Shown: in pieces, positions 17,296 through 26,218 of the stretch
Layout of the letters: each line of letters begins with the position of its first letter
How positions within the stretch are numbered: the stretch's first letter is position 1
NCBI GenBank assembly: GCA_947627695.1
Contig: CANQXF010000007.1
Location: forward strand, 46,050-110,049
Reading direction: 5' to 3'
Source: an uncultured Ruminiclostridium sp.
GTDB taxonomy: Bacteria > Bacillota > Clostridia > Oscillospirales > Ruminococcaceae
Length of the DNA: 64,000 nucleotides
Program-made: the position numbers and the translations under genes
The notes under the pieces: generated by a model
The model's input: only the letters and a program-made list of their open reading frames with translations
Databases searched by the model: none
What the model was told of the DNA's origin: nothing

Positions 17296-20238
17296 TTAAG
17301 AACCGAACGTAGAAAGCTCCTTATTCTTTCTCTCGATCTCGGCGTTGATGTCGCGGTTGTAGCTGGTCAAAGCATAACGCGCGCTTTCGCCGTCGTTTAC
17401 CACCGCCCTGAATGCGTTCTTGGTGTGACGGGTGGTAGCGTAGGAGGCGGGAATTATGGGAACCTCGTTGGTCTGAGCCATCTGCGCTGAGATCTTTGCC
17501 ATTTCAGAGGACGACCATGGGAGCTGTTGGATAGCTTCCACGTTTGCGGTGTCAAATCTTCCCATAGGTCCCATAAGAGCCTCTATGGTGCGTCCGTATT
17601 CGACCTGTACCTCAGTGGAGGTGAACCACTTGATAAATTCCCACGCCGCGTTCGCGTTGGGTACCTTGGTGAATATAAGCGCGCCTGCCGAGGAGGAGTT
17701 TACGGTGTGATTTACCGTGCCGTCCGCCTGTGGCGTTCCGGGTACCAGCGTGAAGTCCCACAGTCCCTTGATCTCGGGAGCTGATACGGAAAGCTGATTG
17801 TAGAATGTGTAAGGCTGTACCACGATGGGCATTTCGCCTGTTCTGAAACGGCTGAATGCGTCATAGGTCTGATCCAGCGCATATACGTTGTAGAATTTCG
17901 TCCACATTTCAAACGCCTCAAGGCTTGCCTCCTGGTCGTAGGTGGTCTGAGTGAGGTCGTCGTTGTAGATGTTCAGTCCTCTTTGCAGCATGAGCATTAC
18001 GAAGGTATCGCCTGCGTCAAATACGGAGCTGGTAGTTACCGCTGCGGGAGTTACAAGTCCCACGTCCAGATATGAACGCTGGAACACGTTGATGAGCTGT
18101 ATCATATCGTCCCATGTTTCGGGGGGCTCTTCAATGTTCAGCTCTTCAAGAATGTCCGTGCGGTAGAACATCATGGGGAAGGTCTGGGAAACGGGAAGTC
18201 CGTAAACTCCGCCGTTGTAGCTGTAAAGCGTCATTATATTGGGGCTGAACCTCTTGGCTACTTCATTGTAGTCGTTGAAGGAGGTCAGATCCACCAGCAG
18301 GTCACGGGCGGCAAGCTGTATGGGGAAGTCGCCGCCGATGAACAGCGCCACTTCAGGTCCCTTTCCTGCAAGGGTAGCCTCAAGGATACCGCCCACAACA
18401 AGGTTTATAGAAGCGGTAACGCCGTCGTGGTTGGGGTTAAAGTCGCTGTCCACCTGCTCCTTTATCGCCATAGCCTGGTCACGGGCAAGACCTACCCAGA
18501 CGTTCAGGGCAGTGTCGGAGGCGTTTTCGGAAATGCTGTTGTAATCCTCAAAGAATGAGCCGATAAACGCCTGGAAGCCGAATACCAGATTGTCGAAGAA
18601 GTTGCCTGTTGCGGGAGAAGGCTTTTCGTGAGAGGTCATTACCTCGAGATAGTCTATTTCAAGGGGCTGGTCGCGGTAGTCTCTCATCCATGCGGACAGA
18701 GAGGATATGTAGTCTTTCAGAGTGGAGGCGATCTGAGGAATGTCCTCAGGCTCGTCTATACATCTGTAAAGAATTACCGCCATAGTCTCCAGAGTTGATG
18801 CCTCGGAGCCTGCGCCCAGCTTTTCTATATTTGCTTTTTCTGCGTAAAGTCTGTTTCTTATCTCCTCAAATTTGGGGAGCAGTTCGGGGATAGTTACGTC
18901 TACCTGATAGTCGTTGTACTGGTCGGGCTCGGGACCTGTTATCATCAGTATACGTCTGTAATAATAGTTCAGCTCGTACACGATGTCGTCCAGTCTCTGC
19001 ATTACCTCGCCGATGTCGCCGGGGATAGCTTCCATTGTGATGGTGTGCTTTCCTGCGGTGAGGTAAACGTAAATGTTCTCGCCGTTTTCATCGGTTATGC
19101 CCTGAGAATACCAGTTGTTGCTGTAAGGGAACAGAACGTCGTCGTAATACTGATTGGGTACTGCGCCGTCGATATAAACACGGCGGTTTGAGAAGAAGCC
19201 TCTCATAATGTTCTGTCTTACCTTAAAGCTGAAGGTGTAATAGCCGTCAGCGGGAACACTAAATTCCCACGTTACCGACTGAGTGGACTTGTTCCAGGTC
19301 GCCTGACCCATCGTGTTGTAGCGCTGTTTGGTGGGGTGGGAGGGGCTTGTCATGCACTCGGTACGGTCGGAGGTGGCATACAGGGTGGAGGCCGTCTTGT
19401 ACAGGTTGTTCTCGCCCTGGAGAAGTATGGTGTTTGTGCCTATAACGTTGGTGTCGGTGAGGGCGGGAGTATTGTCTATATCCTGCTGAGAGGGCTTTTC
19501 GTACTGAGGAACAGCGGGATAATTCTTAAAGGTCATGGATTTCAGACCGATGTTGCACTTGATACCCGTTATGGACAGGGTGTGTTTGCCTGAATCCAGC
19601 CAGAAGAAATACGGCTCGTTGAAAAGTCCTTCCTTATCCTTTATGGGGTAAGTCACCCACATATCGTACTCGGTCTGTCCGGGACGGATATCATTGTCTC
19701 TGCCGTCCTTGCCGATAGCGGATTCGTCTTTCCAGTAGCGGTCGAGGGTGAAGGTCTTTGCCGCGGAGAAGGGATAATCCCCGTCCAGCTTCATCGCCAC
19801 TTCGATAACGGTATTGCTGCCCGCTATGGTGTAATAAAGCATTTCCAGATTATACAGACCCGCCTGGTCAACGGTAAATTCGTAATTGAGAGTACCGCCG
19901 TGATTTGTCCAGAGCAGTACGTCGCTTTCGTCCTGATAATCGGTGACTTCCACCTCGGGCTCTACGCCTGAGGCGTCAGCCTCTGCGGAAACGTAATCCG
20001 CCGCGTTTATCACTACCTGCGCGTCAGGGTGCGCAGCGTCGGCATGTTCGTTGAGGTATCCTGCATATGTATCCTCACGGCTAACGCCTGCAACCAGCGA
20101 TTCGTTTATGGTAGAATCCTGCTGCTGTCCGCTTTGGTCGCCGCCGCCTTCGGCAAACACAGGCTGCATGGAAATCGTCATTCCCGCCGCTGTCAGGACA
20201 GCCAGCGCTTTTTTCAACTTGATGTTCATTCTTGCCAA
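17296..20238 (-). CDS. Large extracellular solute-binding protein with N-terminal carbohydrate-binding-like modules
   Basis: About 980 aa, twice the usual size of a family 1 solute-binding protein. A signal peptide (KLKKALAVLTAAGMTIS to VFA) leads into beta-rich, carbohydrate-binding-like modules (about residues 60-420; repeated GLYNLEMLYYTIAG, DGYYTFSFKVRQN, AGKHTI motifs), then a helical spacer. The C-terminal ~430 residues are a classic sugar-binding fold (ALNVWVGLARDQ, PEVALFIGGDFP, LPVSQTFPMMFYRTDIL, AAWEFIKWFTS). AAAGGTGG is seven bases from a TTG at 20238 and about 16 from the ATG at 20229; I chose the TTG, but the ATG is possible. No lipobox Cys is visible, so anchoring is unclear. 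The extra modules may hold a polymer while a fragment is delivered to the permeases (inference). Confidence 0.88.
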   Translation of the reverse strand: MARMNIKLKKALAVLTAAGMTISMQPVFAEGGGDQSGQQQDSTINESLVAGVSREDTYAGYLNEHADAAHPDAQVVINAADYVSAEADASGVEPEVEVTDYQDESDVLLWTNHGGTLNYEFTVDQAGLYNLEMLYYTIAGSNTVIEVAMKLDGDYPFSAAKTFTLDRYWKDESAIGKDGRDNDIRPGQTEYDMWVTYPIKDKEGLFNEPYFFWLDSGKHTLSITGIKCNIGLKSMTFKNYPAVPQYEKPSQQDIDNTPALTDTNVIGTNTILLQGENNLYKTASTLYATSDRTECMTSPSHPTKQRYNTMGQATWNKSTQSVTWEFSVPADGYYTFSFKVRQNIMRGFFSNRRVYIDGAVPNQYYDDVLFPYSNNWYSQGITDENGENIYVYLTAGKHTITMEAIPGDIGEVMQRLDDIVYELNYYYRRILMITGPEPDQYNDYQVDVTIPELLPKFEEIRNRLYAEKANIEKLGAGSEASTLETMAVILYRCIDEPEDIPQIASTLKDYISSLSAWMRDYRDQPLEIDYLEVMTSHEKPSPATGNFFDNLVFGFQAFIGSFFEDYNSISENASDTALNVWVGLARDQAMAIKEQVDSDFNPNHDGVTASINLVVGGILEATLAGKGPEVALFIGGDFPIQLAARDLLVDLTSFNDYNEVAKRFSPNIMTLYSYNGGVYGLPVSQTFPMMFYRTDILEELNIEEPPETWDDMIQLINVFQRSYLDVGLVTPAAVTTSSVFDAGDTFVMLMLQRGLNIYNDDLTQTTYDQEASLEAFEMWTKFYNVYALDQTYDAFSRFRTGEMPIVVQPYTFYNQLSVSAPEIKGLWDFTLVPGTPQADGTVNHTVNSSSAGALIFTKVPNANAAWEFIKWFTSTEVQVEYGRTIEALMGPMGRFDTANVEAIQQLPWSSSEMAKISAQMAQTNEVPIIPASYATTRHTKNAFRAVVNDGESARYALTSYNRDINAEIERKNKELSTFGS

Positions 20239-20363
20239 AATATTTCCACCTTTCTTGATGAAATAAGCTGTTCCCGTAAATAAATGCGGTTTGCGGGAAC
20301 GCCCCGTTGTATGTAACGACTCAGTCGTATTTAAGGAGATAAGCGCCTTTCGGCGTGCCGTTC

Positions 20364-21311
20364 TCACTGGGGAGAACCGTCGGAAAAATTCCTTGAGGTT
20401 ATCACTATCCTTCCCTCTTCCATTTCCACTCTCACCTTGTCGCCGCCTTTAAGTCCGAGCTGAGCAAGGTATTCCTTGGGGAGCTGAAGTCTGCCCGAAC
20501 GGTCCAGCACCACAAGCTCCTCGCTTGCCGCTTCCTCCGCCGCCGCTTTCTGCTGGGAAAGGTCGTCAAAGGAGGCGATGTCGGAAAGAGAGCTTTTGCG
20601 TATCATTTCGGTGGCGGTCTTGCCGTCCCTTATTGAAACGACTCTGTCGATAGAGCGTGAAAGATTTACGTCGTGAGTTACTATTATAATTGTAAGACCC
20701 ATATCACGGTTAAGCCGCTTGAACACGTCAAGCACCATAGCCGCCGTCTTCGTGTCAACTGCGCCTGTGGGTTCGTCCGCAAGCAGCAGGCTGGGGTTGT
20801 TTGCAAGGGCGATAGCTATTGCAACACGCTGCTGTTCGCCGCCTGACATCTGCCCCAAAAGGGAATTTTTTCTCCCTGAAAGTCCTACCGTATCAAGCAG
20901 CTCCTCAGCACGTTTTCGCCGTTCCTGAACGCCTTTGAGCAGCATAGGCACTTCCACGTTCTGCACCGCTGTGAGATATGGGATAAGGTTTCTTGCGTTG
21001 TTCTGCCACACGAAGCCCACCGTGTCCCTCATATAGGAGATAAGCTCCTTGTCGCCGAATTTCAGCAGGTCCTTGCCGTCTACGAAAACAGTTCCCGCAG
21101 AGGGCTTGTCAAGTCCGCCCAGAATATTCAGCAGGGTGGATTTTCCTGAGCCTGAGGCGCCTACGATACCCATAAGCTCCCCGCGCTCCACCGTAAGGTC
21201 AAGCCCTTGCAGCGCCATTACCTCTATCTCGTCGGTCTTGTATATCTTAACTAAATTCTCGCACTGCACCATTATGTGCTCGGGCGGAGCGAGCAAAACC
21301 TTTTCAGGCAT
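20364..21311 (-). CDS. LolD/MacB-type ABC ATPase with C-terminal AbrB-like domain
   Basis: 315 aa. Walker A GASGSGKST (about residue 52), signature MSGGEQQRVAIA, Walker B LLLADEPTG and switch His IVTHD are intact, so it should hydrolyse ATP. After the ~230-residue ATPase comes a linker and a 45-residue module (RSGRLQLPKEYLAQLGLKGG... VRVEMEEGRIVI) that matches the swapped-hairpin AbrB/SpoVT DNA-binding or dimerisation fold. GGGAGG sets the ATG at 21311; it overlaps the first ATPase gene by eight bases. LolD-type ATPases normally pair with FtsX-like permeases, none of which is present. A pairing with the MalF/MalG permeases is inferred from the operon. Confidence 0.85.
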   Translation of the reverse strand: MPEKVLLAPPEHIMVQCENLVKIYKTDEIEVMALQGLDLTVERGELMGIVGASGSGKSTLLNILGGLDKPSAGTVFVDGKDLLKFGDKELISYMRDTVGFVWQNNARNLIPYLTAVQNVEVPMLLKGVQERRKRAEELLDTVGLSGRKNSLLGQMSGGEQQRVAIAIALANNPSLLLADEPTGAVDTKTAAMVLDVFKRLNRDMGLTIIIVTHDVNLSRSIDRVVSIRDGKTATEMIRKSSLSDIASFDDLSQQKAAAEEAASEELVVLDRSGRLQLPKEYLAQLGLKGGDKVRVEMEEGRIVITSRNFSDGSPQ

Positions 21312-22020
21312 CAACTCCACCTCCCGCTATGTCGTTATGTACAGCGGAGGAGATAACGCCGTCCTCCAGCGAGTAGACAACGTCCGCAAGCTCCATCATC
21401 GTCTGGTCGTGGGTGGTCATCACTATTGTGAGATCCTCCTCCCTTACCAGCTCGCGGAACAGCTTCAGCACCGCAAGCCCCGTTGGGGTGTCCAGCGCCG
21501 CCGTCGGCTCGTCTGCGAAAACTATTTTCGGTCGGTGGCAGACGGCTCTCGCAATCGCAACGCGCTGCTGCTCACCGCCTGAAAGCTCGCCGGGACGGTG
21601 ATACATTCGCTTTTCCAGTCCCACTCTTGTAAGACATTCCTTAGCCCTTGCGCTGCGCTCGGAAAGGGGGACCCCCGCCAGCCGCAGGGCAAATTCCACA
21701 TTCTCGTAAGCGGTCATTGTGGAGATAAGCGCAACCGACTGGAACACGAACGCCATTTTATGTCTTCTCAGCTTGTCGCACTCGGAGGAGGAAAGCTGAG
21801 TTATATCCTGTCCTTCAAAGTAAACGTTTCCGCCGCTGGGTTTATCCAATGCGCCCAGTATATTTATCAGCGTGGTCTTTCCCGAACCCGAACGCCCCCG
21901 CAGGCAGACGAGCTGATTCTGATCCACCTCCAGGTCGATGTCCGTAAGAGCGTTCACCACGCTCCCGTCGCCGATGGTAAACTGCCGTGAAACGCCGTCC
22001 GCTTTTAAAATAACAGCCAT
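21304..22020 (-). CDS. LolD/MacB-type ABC ATPase
   Basis: 238 aa with Walker A GRSGSGKTT, Q-loop VFQSVALI, signature LSGGEQQRVAIA, Walker B IVFADEPTA and H-loop MTTHD. It is first in the ten-gene operon. Translation from the ATG at 22020 is supported by GGGTGA upstream and by the usual family start (VILKADGVSRQF). The open frame further upstream has no ribosome site and is treated as leader. It probably forms a heterodimer with the AbrB-tailed ATPase encoded next (inference). It is shorter than the MsmX/MalK type (no C-terminal OB domain), so it is an unusual partner for sugar permeases. Confidence 0.88.
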   Translation of the reverse strand: MAVILKADGVSRQFTIGDGSVVNALTDIDLEVDQNQLVCLRGRSGSGKTTLINILGALDKPSGGNVYFEGQDITQLSSSECDKLRRHKMAFVFQSVALISTMTAYENVEFALRLAGVPLSERSARAKECLTRVGLEKRMYHRPGELSGGEQQRVAIARAVCHRPKIVFADEPTAALDTPTGLAVLKLFRELVREEDLTIVMTTHDQTMMELADVVYSLEDGVISSAVHNDIAGGGVDA

Positions 22021-22216
22021 TTCATCACCCGAATTTTTCGTTTTTTCGATTTTTGAAAAGCGGGAAAAAGCCCTTGCCGCTTTAAAAAAGAGCGAGGACT
22101 TGTGAGGCGGACGGTGTTCTTCGCCCAGCCCGAAAGAACTGCAAACGGCTTTGCCGTAAGGTTCTTTGCCCATTCAAGACATACAAAATACACATACCTT
22201 TCACAAGGCTGTTTTT
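22021..22216 (-). other. Leader of the ten-gene operon
   Basis: About 190 bases lie between the likely transcription start (near 22210) and the first start codon. Short self-complementary stretches exist but I do not recognise a riboswitch or T-box. The region is open in the frame of the first ATPase but lacks a ribosome site. Confidence 0.5.
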
Positions 22217-22245
22217 ATTATATCAAAGTTTGTGCAATCTGTCAA
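22217..22245 (-). promoter_or_regulatory. Consensus promoter of the ten-gene ABC/DUF5696 operon
   Basis: On the minus strand TTGACA (22240-22245), exactly 17 bases, TATAAT (22217-22222): a perfect sigma-70 consensus in both boxes. Such a strong promoter suggests either constant high expression or control by a repressor or by the long leader. Confidence 0.9.
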
Positions 22246-22422
22246 GATTTCATAAAAAATTTTTTCTTTTTTTAGATTTTATTTGCAATATATACAAAAA
22301 ATTCGGCGGAAGGAGTAAAAATTGACCCCTTTTTTCGCCGAATTTTGCAAATGTTGAGCAGGAAAAATTTTTCTTGTACAATATATTGTGACAAAATGTA
22401 AAGGTTTACAGACGATTAAAAC

Positions 22423-22447
22423 AAAAAATACCCCGCAGGCGGGGTAT
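22423..22447 (-). terminator. Terminator of the first ECF sigma operon
   Basis: The 9-bp stem 22428-22436 with 22439-22447 (ATACCCCGC and its complement) is followed on the minus strand by a T-run. It lies about 55 bases after the end of the membrane-protein gene. Confidence 0.8.
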
Positions 22448-22502
22448 TTAGCTTTACGGCTCATTGGAGCAAGCCGTTAAAAGAGGCTGTGTTCGTCCTC
22501 TG

Positions 22503-23045
22503 TCACTCGTTTTCAAAGCGGAAGGTATCAGTTTTATCGGAGGAATCAGCTTCGCTGTCCGCCTTTTGGGCCTCGATCACGTTTCCGTCCTCGTCCGTCA
22601 GCTTTTCCGTTACGTCGGCTGAGTCGTCAGTGACTATGCCGGCGTCATAGCCGTCTATTTCAAGGGTTTCCTCATATTGGGTCTTGTCGCCGTCTGCCTC
22701 TTGTACCTCAATAACGTTTCCGTCCTCGTCCACTAACTTTTCCGTTAAGTCGTCAGCGGAAGCGTCAGTCTTATGCTGAACAGCCTTTTCCTCTGCGATA
22801 ACGGAATAAGTTTCCATCGTTCCATGCACAGCGGCGGCGGAAACCATTCCCGTCAGCGCAGCTGCCGCCGCGGCGGCTATCATTATCTTTGCCACAGGCT
22901 TGATTTTAGTCTTCTTCCCGCTTACTTTCGCGATAACCTTTTCTTTTATCTTGTCTATATTTACCTCGCTTTCTTCATCAATGAAAAATTCATTGTCAGT
23001 GTAATCGTCTAAAAGCTCACTTATTTTCACAGTTTTGCTCTCCAT
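22503..23045 (-). CDS. Single-pass membrane protein, putative partner of the adjacent ECF sigma factor
   Basis: 180 aa, not recognised by family. The N-terminal ~50 residues are acidic then basic and cytoplasmic. One Ala-rich membrane helix (KIMIAAAAAAALTGMVSA, about 50-70) follows. The outer part is acidic and carries a duplicated motif (LTEKLVDEDGNVIEVQ and VTEKLTDEDGNVIEAQ). Its start lies inside the end of the sigma gene (29-base overlap), the arrangement typical of an anti-sigma factor. I infer that role from position and topology; no zinc-binding anti-sigma motif is visible. Confidence 0.6.
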   Translation of the reverse strand: MESKTVKISELLDDYTDNEFFIDEESEVNIDKIKEKVIAKVSGKKTKIKPVAKIMIAAAAAAALTGMVSAAAVHGTMETYSVIAEEKAVQHKTDASADDLTEKLVDEDGNVIEVQEADGDKTQYEETLEIDGYDAGIVTDDSADVTEKLTDEDGNVIEAQKADSEADSSDKTDTFRFENE

Positions 23046-23580
23046 GATCGTAACCCTCCTTCAGTAAAATTGCTTTCAGCGTCTGCCGCCCTCGGCAAAG
23101 CCTTGTTTTTGCAGCGGAAAGAGAAAGTCCCAAAGCGTCCGCCGCCTCCGCCACGCTTTGCCCGTAATAGTAATGCCGCAGGAAAAGCTCTTTCGTGATC
23201 GGCTCAAGGCCGTTTACCGCCCTGTTCACAAGGAGGGCGGTCTCTTTTCGCTCCACCGCCTCGCAGGGCTGTTCCCCATCGTCGAAAATTATCATATCCT
23301 CTTCAAGGGGAAGCTCCTCCCACTCGTTTCTCAGCTTGTTGAAAGCCTTGTTTCGGGCGGCGGCGCCGAGATAGCCTTTCAGATTTTCAGCCCTCAGCTT
23401 TTCCCTGTTTTCCCAGACGGCAAGGAAAACGTCTGCCGAAAGCTCTCTGCAATCCTCGTTCCTTCCTCGGAGTATGCGGGATATGACCGATGAAACGTAT
23501 TTTCCGTATCTGTCGATAAGCTGTTCAAGGGCTTTTGTCTTCCCTTTCTTCAGTCCGTTCACTATGTCGTTGTCGGTCAT
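23017..23580 (-). CDS. ECF-type RNA polymerase sigma factor
   Basis: 187 aa with region 2 (LIDRYGKYVSSVISRIL, DCRELSADVFLAVWENRE, AARNKAFNKLR) and region 4 (GLEPITKELFLRHYYYGQSVAEAADALGLSLSAAKTRLCRGRQTLK). Both are intact. It should direct RNA polymerase to a small regulon, under control of the membrane protein encoded next. A purine-rich GGGGGTGGG sits just before the ATG. Upstream, after an inserted repeat element, the minus strand reads TGTAACC then a T-run, similar to ECF-type -35 boxes, so autoregulation is possible. Confidence 0.9.
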   Translation of the reverse strand: MTDNDIVNGLKKGKTKALEQLIDRYGKYVSSVISRILRGRNEDCRELSADVFLAVWENREKLRAENLKGYLGAAARNKAFNKLRNEWEELPLEEDMIIFDDGEQPCEAVERKETALLVNRAVNGLEPITKELFLRHYYYGQSVAEAADALGLSLSAAKTRLCRGRQTLKAILLKEGYDHGEQNCENK

Positions 23581-23597
23581 TTTCCCACCCCCCGTTT

Positions 23598-23765
23598 GTC
23601 AGTTGATAGTGTACAGTGTAAAGTGTAAAGTTGTGGAGTTTTTTGCCTGCGGCAAAAAACGGATTTGGAATTGCCGCCTGCAAATTTATACCTGTCATTT
23701 CAAATCCGTCCGCGCAGCGGACACCTCAACTTTGTACTGTGCACTTTGCACTGTACACTGTAAAG
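23598..23765. repeat. Modular hairpin element, copy A
   Basis: The left array (from 23598, ending GTTGTGGAG) is followed by a hairpin TTTTTTGCC/GGCAAAAAA with loop TGC, a wide pair CGGATTTG/CAAATCCG (about 23660-23707), a short TCCGC/GCGGA hairpin, then a right array of TGTACACTG-like units to about 23765. It separates the first ECF sigma gene from its presumed promoter. Confidence 0.8.
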
Positions 23766-23820
23766 TCCGTTCGATCGTTCTTCATATATCATAACACATT
23801 TTCATAAAAAAGGTTACATT

Positions 23821-23912
23821 AAAGTTGACAGTTTCAAACTCGCAGCCGACAATCCCAATCCGTTTTTTGCCACAGGCAAAAAACTCCTCAACTGTCAACT
23901 GTACACTGTAAA
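23821..23912. repeat. Modular hairpin element, partial copy B
   Basis: Contains an AGTTGACAG unit, a segment resembling the element core (AATCCCAATCCG), one hairpin TTTTTTGCC/GGCAAAAAA and the right array ending in TGTACACTGTAAA. The left array is reduced to one unit. A perfect hairpin (about 23914-23940) with T and A runs follows it. Confidence 0.7.
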
Positions 23913-23932
23913 TTTTTTTGAGCCCTTGGGCT

Positions 23933-23963
23933 CAAAAAAAGACCGCAGCATAAGGCTGCGGTC
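23933..23963 (-). terminator. Terminator of glnN
   Basis: On the minus strand the 9-bp stem GACCGCAGC/GCTGCGGTC (23955-23963 with 23941-23949) is followed by a run of at least seven T. It lies about 80 bases after the glnN stop codon. Confidence 0.9.
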
Positions 23964-24044
23964 AAAGGAAAAGGGTGCAGGTATCTTAAAGCATATTTGC
24001 TTTAAGGCATATATTATTTATGTTCTACACATTTCTCCGCCGTA

Positions 24045-26138
24045 TCAGTTTACGCTGAACAGCAGGTCGGAATAAGTGGGGATAGGCCAGTAATCTGCTC
24101 CTACAACGGTCTCAAGCTCGTCTGCCACGGCTCTCAGGGACTGCATTGAAGCGAACACGGTGTCGTGGAAGAACTTGGCGTTCTCCATAACGTCGGTGAT
24201 GGCGTGAGCCTTTGCGATAAGCTCCTCAAGCTCCTTGATATGAGCGTTCAGGCTGTCTGCAAGGGAGACGACCTTCTGCGCAAGCTCGGTCTCTGCGCCT
24301 GCCTTGAAGCCTGCCGCTTTCTTGGAGGCAACTGCGTCGCAGATGTCCTTTTCAAATTTCAGAACTGCGGGGAGGATCTGGCGCTTTGCCATATCGACAG
24401 TGGTCTGAGCCTCGATGTTCAGCACCTTTTCGTAGTTTTCAAGGAGGGTTTCCGTTCTTGAATGTATCTCTATCTCGCTGAATACCTTGTGCTTTGTGAA
24501 CAGCTTTACGTTCGCCTCGTCCTCGAAGTGAGGAACTGCGTCCACGGTGGAAACAAGGTTGGGAAGTCCTCTCTTCTTTGCTTCCTCTATCCAGCTTGCG
24601 TCATAGCCGTTGCCGTTGAAGATTATCCTCTTATGCTCGGTAAAGGTCTTGATGAGCAGGGCGTTCAGCGCGGACTTGAAGTCGGGAGCTTTTTCCAGCT
24701 CGTCTGCAAATTCGCACAGCGCGTCCGCAACGATTGTATTAAGCACGATGTTGGGTCCCGCTATGTTAAGGGTAGAGCCTACGCTCCTGAACTCGAACTT
24801 GTTGCCTGTGAATGCAAAAGGAGAAGTCCTGTTTCTGTCGGTGGTGTCCTTGGGGAAAGTGGGGAGAGTGGATACGCCGATGTCAAACTGCTTGTGCAGG
24901 TCTTTTGTGTGGCTGCCGCTTACCAGAGCTTCGATAACGTCGGTCAGCTCTTCGCCTAAGAATACGGAGATTATTGCGGGAGGAGCCTCGTTTGCGCCAA
25001 GTCTGTGGTCGTTGCCTGCGCTGGCTACGGAAAGTCTGAGCAGGTCAGCGTGTTCGTCGACTGCCTTGATTATCGCCGCAAGGAAGGTGAGGAACTGCGC
25101 GTTCTCGATAGGAGAATCGCCTGGGTTCAGCAGGTTCTGTCCGTCGTTGGTGGACAATGCCCAGTTGTCGTGCTTGCCTGAGCCGTTCACGCCTGCAAAG
25201 GGCTTTTCGTGGAGCAGGCAGGCAAGGCCGTGCTTTTTCGCTACCTTCTGCATAAGCTCCATTGTGAGCTGATTGTGGTCGGCGGCAAGGTTGGCGTTCT
25301 CAAATACGGGAGCACATTCGTGCTGTGCGGGAGCGACCTCGTTATGCTTGGTCTTGGAGGGAACGCCTAAATTCCACAGCGTTCTGTCAAGGTCCTTCAT
25401 ATAGTCGCTTACTCTCTGCTTTATCGTGCCGAAGTAGTGATCTTCAAGCTCCTGTCCTTTAGGAGGCGCTGCGCCGAAAAGGGTGCGTCCCGTGAAGATA
25501 AGGTCTTTTCTCTTGCTGTAAAGCGCCTCGTCCACAAGGAAATATTCCTGCTCTGCGCCCACGGTTGCGACTACTCTCTTGGTAGTCGTGTTTCCGAACA
25601 GACGGAGTATACGCAGAGCCTGATTTGAAACTGCGTCCATAGAACGAAGCAGCGGGGTCTTCTTGTCCAGCGCTTCGCCTGAGTATGAGCAGAAAGCGGT
25701 GGGTATATAAAGGGTGTTATCCTTTACGAAAGCGTATGAAGTGGGGTCCCATGCGGTATAGCCTCTCGCCTCAAATGTAGCTCTCAGTCCGCCTGAGGGG
25801 AAGGAAGACGCGTCAGGCTCGCCCTTGATAAGCTCTTTGCCTGAAAACTCCATTATAACGGTGCCGCCCTTCTGGGGGTTGATGAAGCTGTCGTGCTTCT
25901 CGGCGGTTATTCCCGTCATAGGCTGGAACCAGTGGGTGTAGTGGGTCGCTCCCTTTTCGATAGCCCAGTCCTTCATAGCATGGGCAACAACTGCGGCAAC
26001 GGAGCTGTCAAGCTCGGTGCCCGACTCGATAGTGTCCATCAGCGCCTTGTAGGTGCCCTTTGGCAGGCGCTCTCTCATTGTTTCGGCGTTGAAGGAATCG
26101 CAGCCGAAATTTTCTCTTACGTCATAATTTTCTGACAT
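24045..26138 (-). CDS. glnN: Glutamine synthetase type III
   Basis: 697 aa, the length of type III enzymes (types I and II are 350-470 aa). Makes glutamine from glutamate, ammonia and ATP as a cytoplasmic dodecamer. Family landmarks include [11 protein letters not shown] and EKHDSFINP near residue 80, [48 protein letters not shown], and a glutamate-site stretch [20 protein letters not shown]. It is monocistronic, with its own promoter, an attenuator-like hairpin in the leader and a terminator. AGGAGG precedes the ATG at 26138. Being the only GS gene seen here, control of its leader should matter for nitrogen assimilation (inference). Confidence 0.97.
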   Translation of the reverse strand: MSENYDVRENFGCDSFNAETMRERLPKGTYKALMDTIESGTELDSSVAAVVAHAMKDWAIEKGATHYTHWFQPMTGITAEKHDSFINPQKGGTVIMEFSGKELIKGEPDASSFPSGGLRATFEARGYTAWDPTSYAFVKDNTLYIPTAFCSYSGEALDKKTPLLRSMDAVSNQALRILRLFGNTTTKRVVATVGAEQEYFLVDEALYSKRKDLIFTGRTLFGAAPPKGQELEDHYFGTIKQRVSDYMKDLDRTLWNLGVPSKTKHNEVAPAQHECAPVFENANLAADHNQLTMELMQKVAKKHGLACLLHEKPFAGVNGSGKHDNWALSTNDGQNLLNPGDSPIENAQFLTFLAAIIKAVDEHADLLRLSVASAGNDHRLGANEAPPAIISVFLGEELTDVIEALVSGSHTKDLHKQFDIGVSTLPTFPKDTTDRNRTSPFAFTGNKFEFRSVGSTLNIAGPNIVLNTIVADALCEFADELEKAPDFKSALNALLIKTFTEHKRIIFNGNGYDASWIEEAKKRGLPNLVSTVDAVPHFEDEANVKLFTKHKVFSEIEIHSRTETLLENYEKVLNIEAQTTVDMAKRQILPAVLKFEKDICDAVASKKAAGFKAGAETELAQKVVSLADSLNAHIKELEELIAKAHAITDVMENAKFFHDTVFASMQSLRAVADELETVVGADYWPIPTYSDLLFSVN

Positions 26139-26156
26139 TTCCCTTTTCCTCCTGAA

Positions 26157-26199
26157 TAAAAAAATGGGCGTTCTGACAGCACGAAACTGTCAAAACGCC
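26157..26199 (-). promoter_or_regulatory. Terminator-like hairpin in the glnN leader (putative attenuator)
   Basis: Between the promoter and ribosome site of glnN the minus strand has a 13-bp stem with one mismatch (26187-26199 with 26167-26179, seven-base loop) directly followed by CATTTTTTTAT. It has the full form of an intrinsic terminator but lies upstream of the gene it would serve, as in attenuation or antitermination control. The regulator, if any, is not visible. Confidence 0.7.
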
Positions 26200-26218
26200 T
26201 TTGTTTTGCTTGTGTTTT

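Noticed and set aside
22021..22173. N-terminal extension of the first ABC ATPase
   Set aside because: Open frame but no ribosome site, not like the family start, and a good site exists for the ATG at 22020.
23598..23765. Array-like units resembling a CRISPR array (also in the other element copies)
   Set aside because: Units are short, imperfect and contiguous, without unique spacers of constant length, and no cas gene is present.
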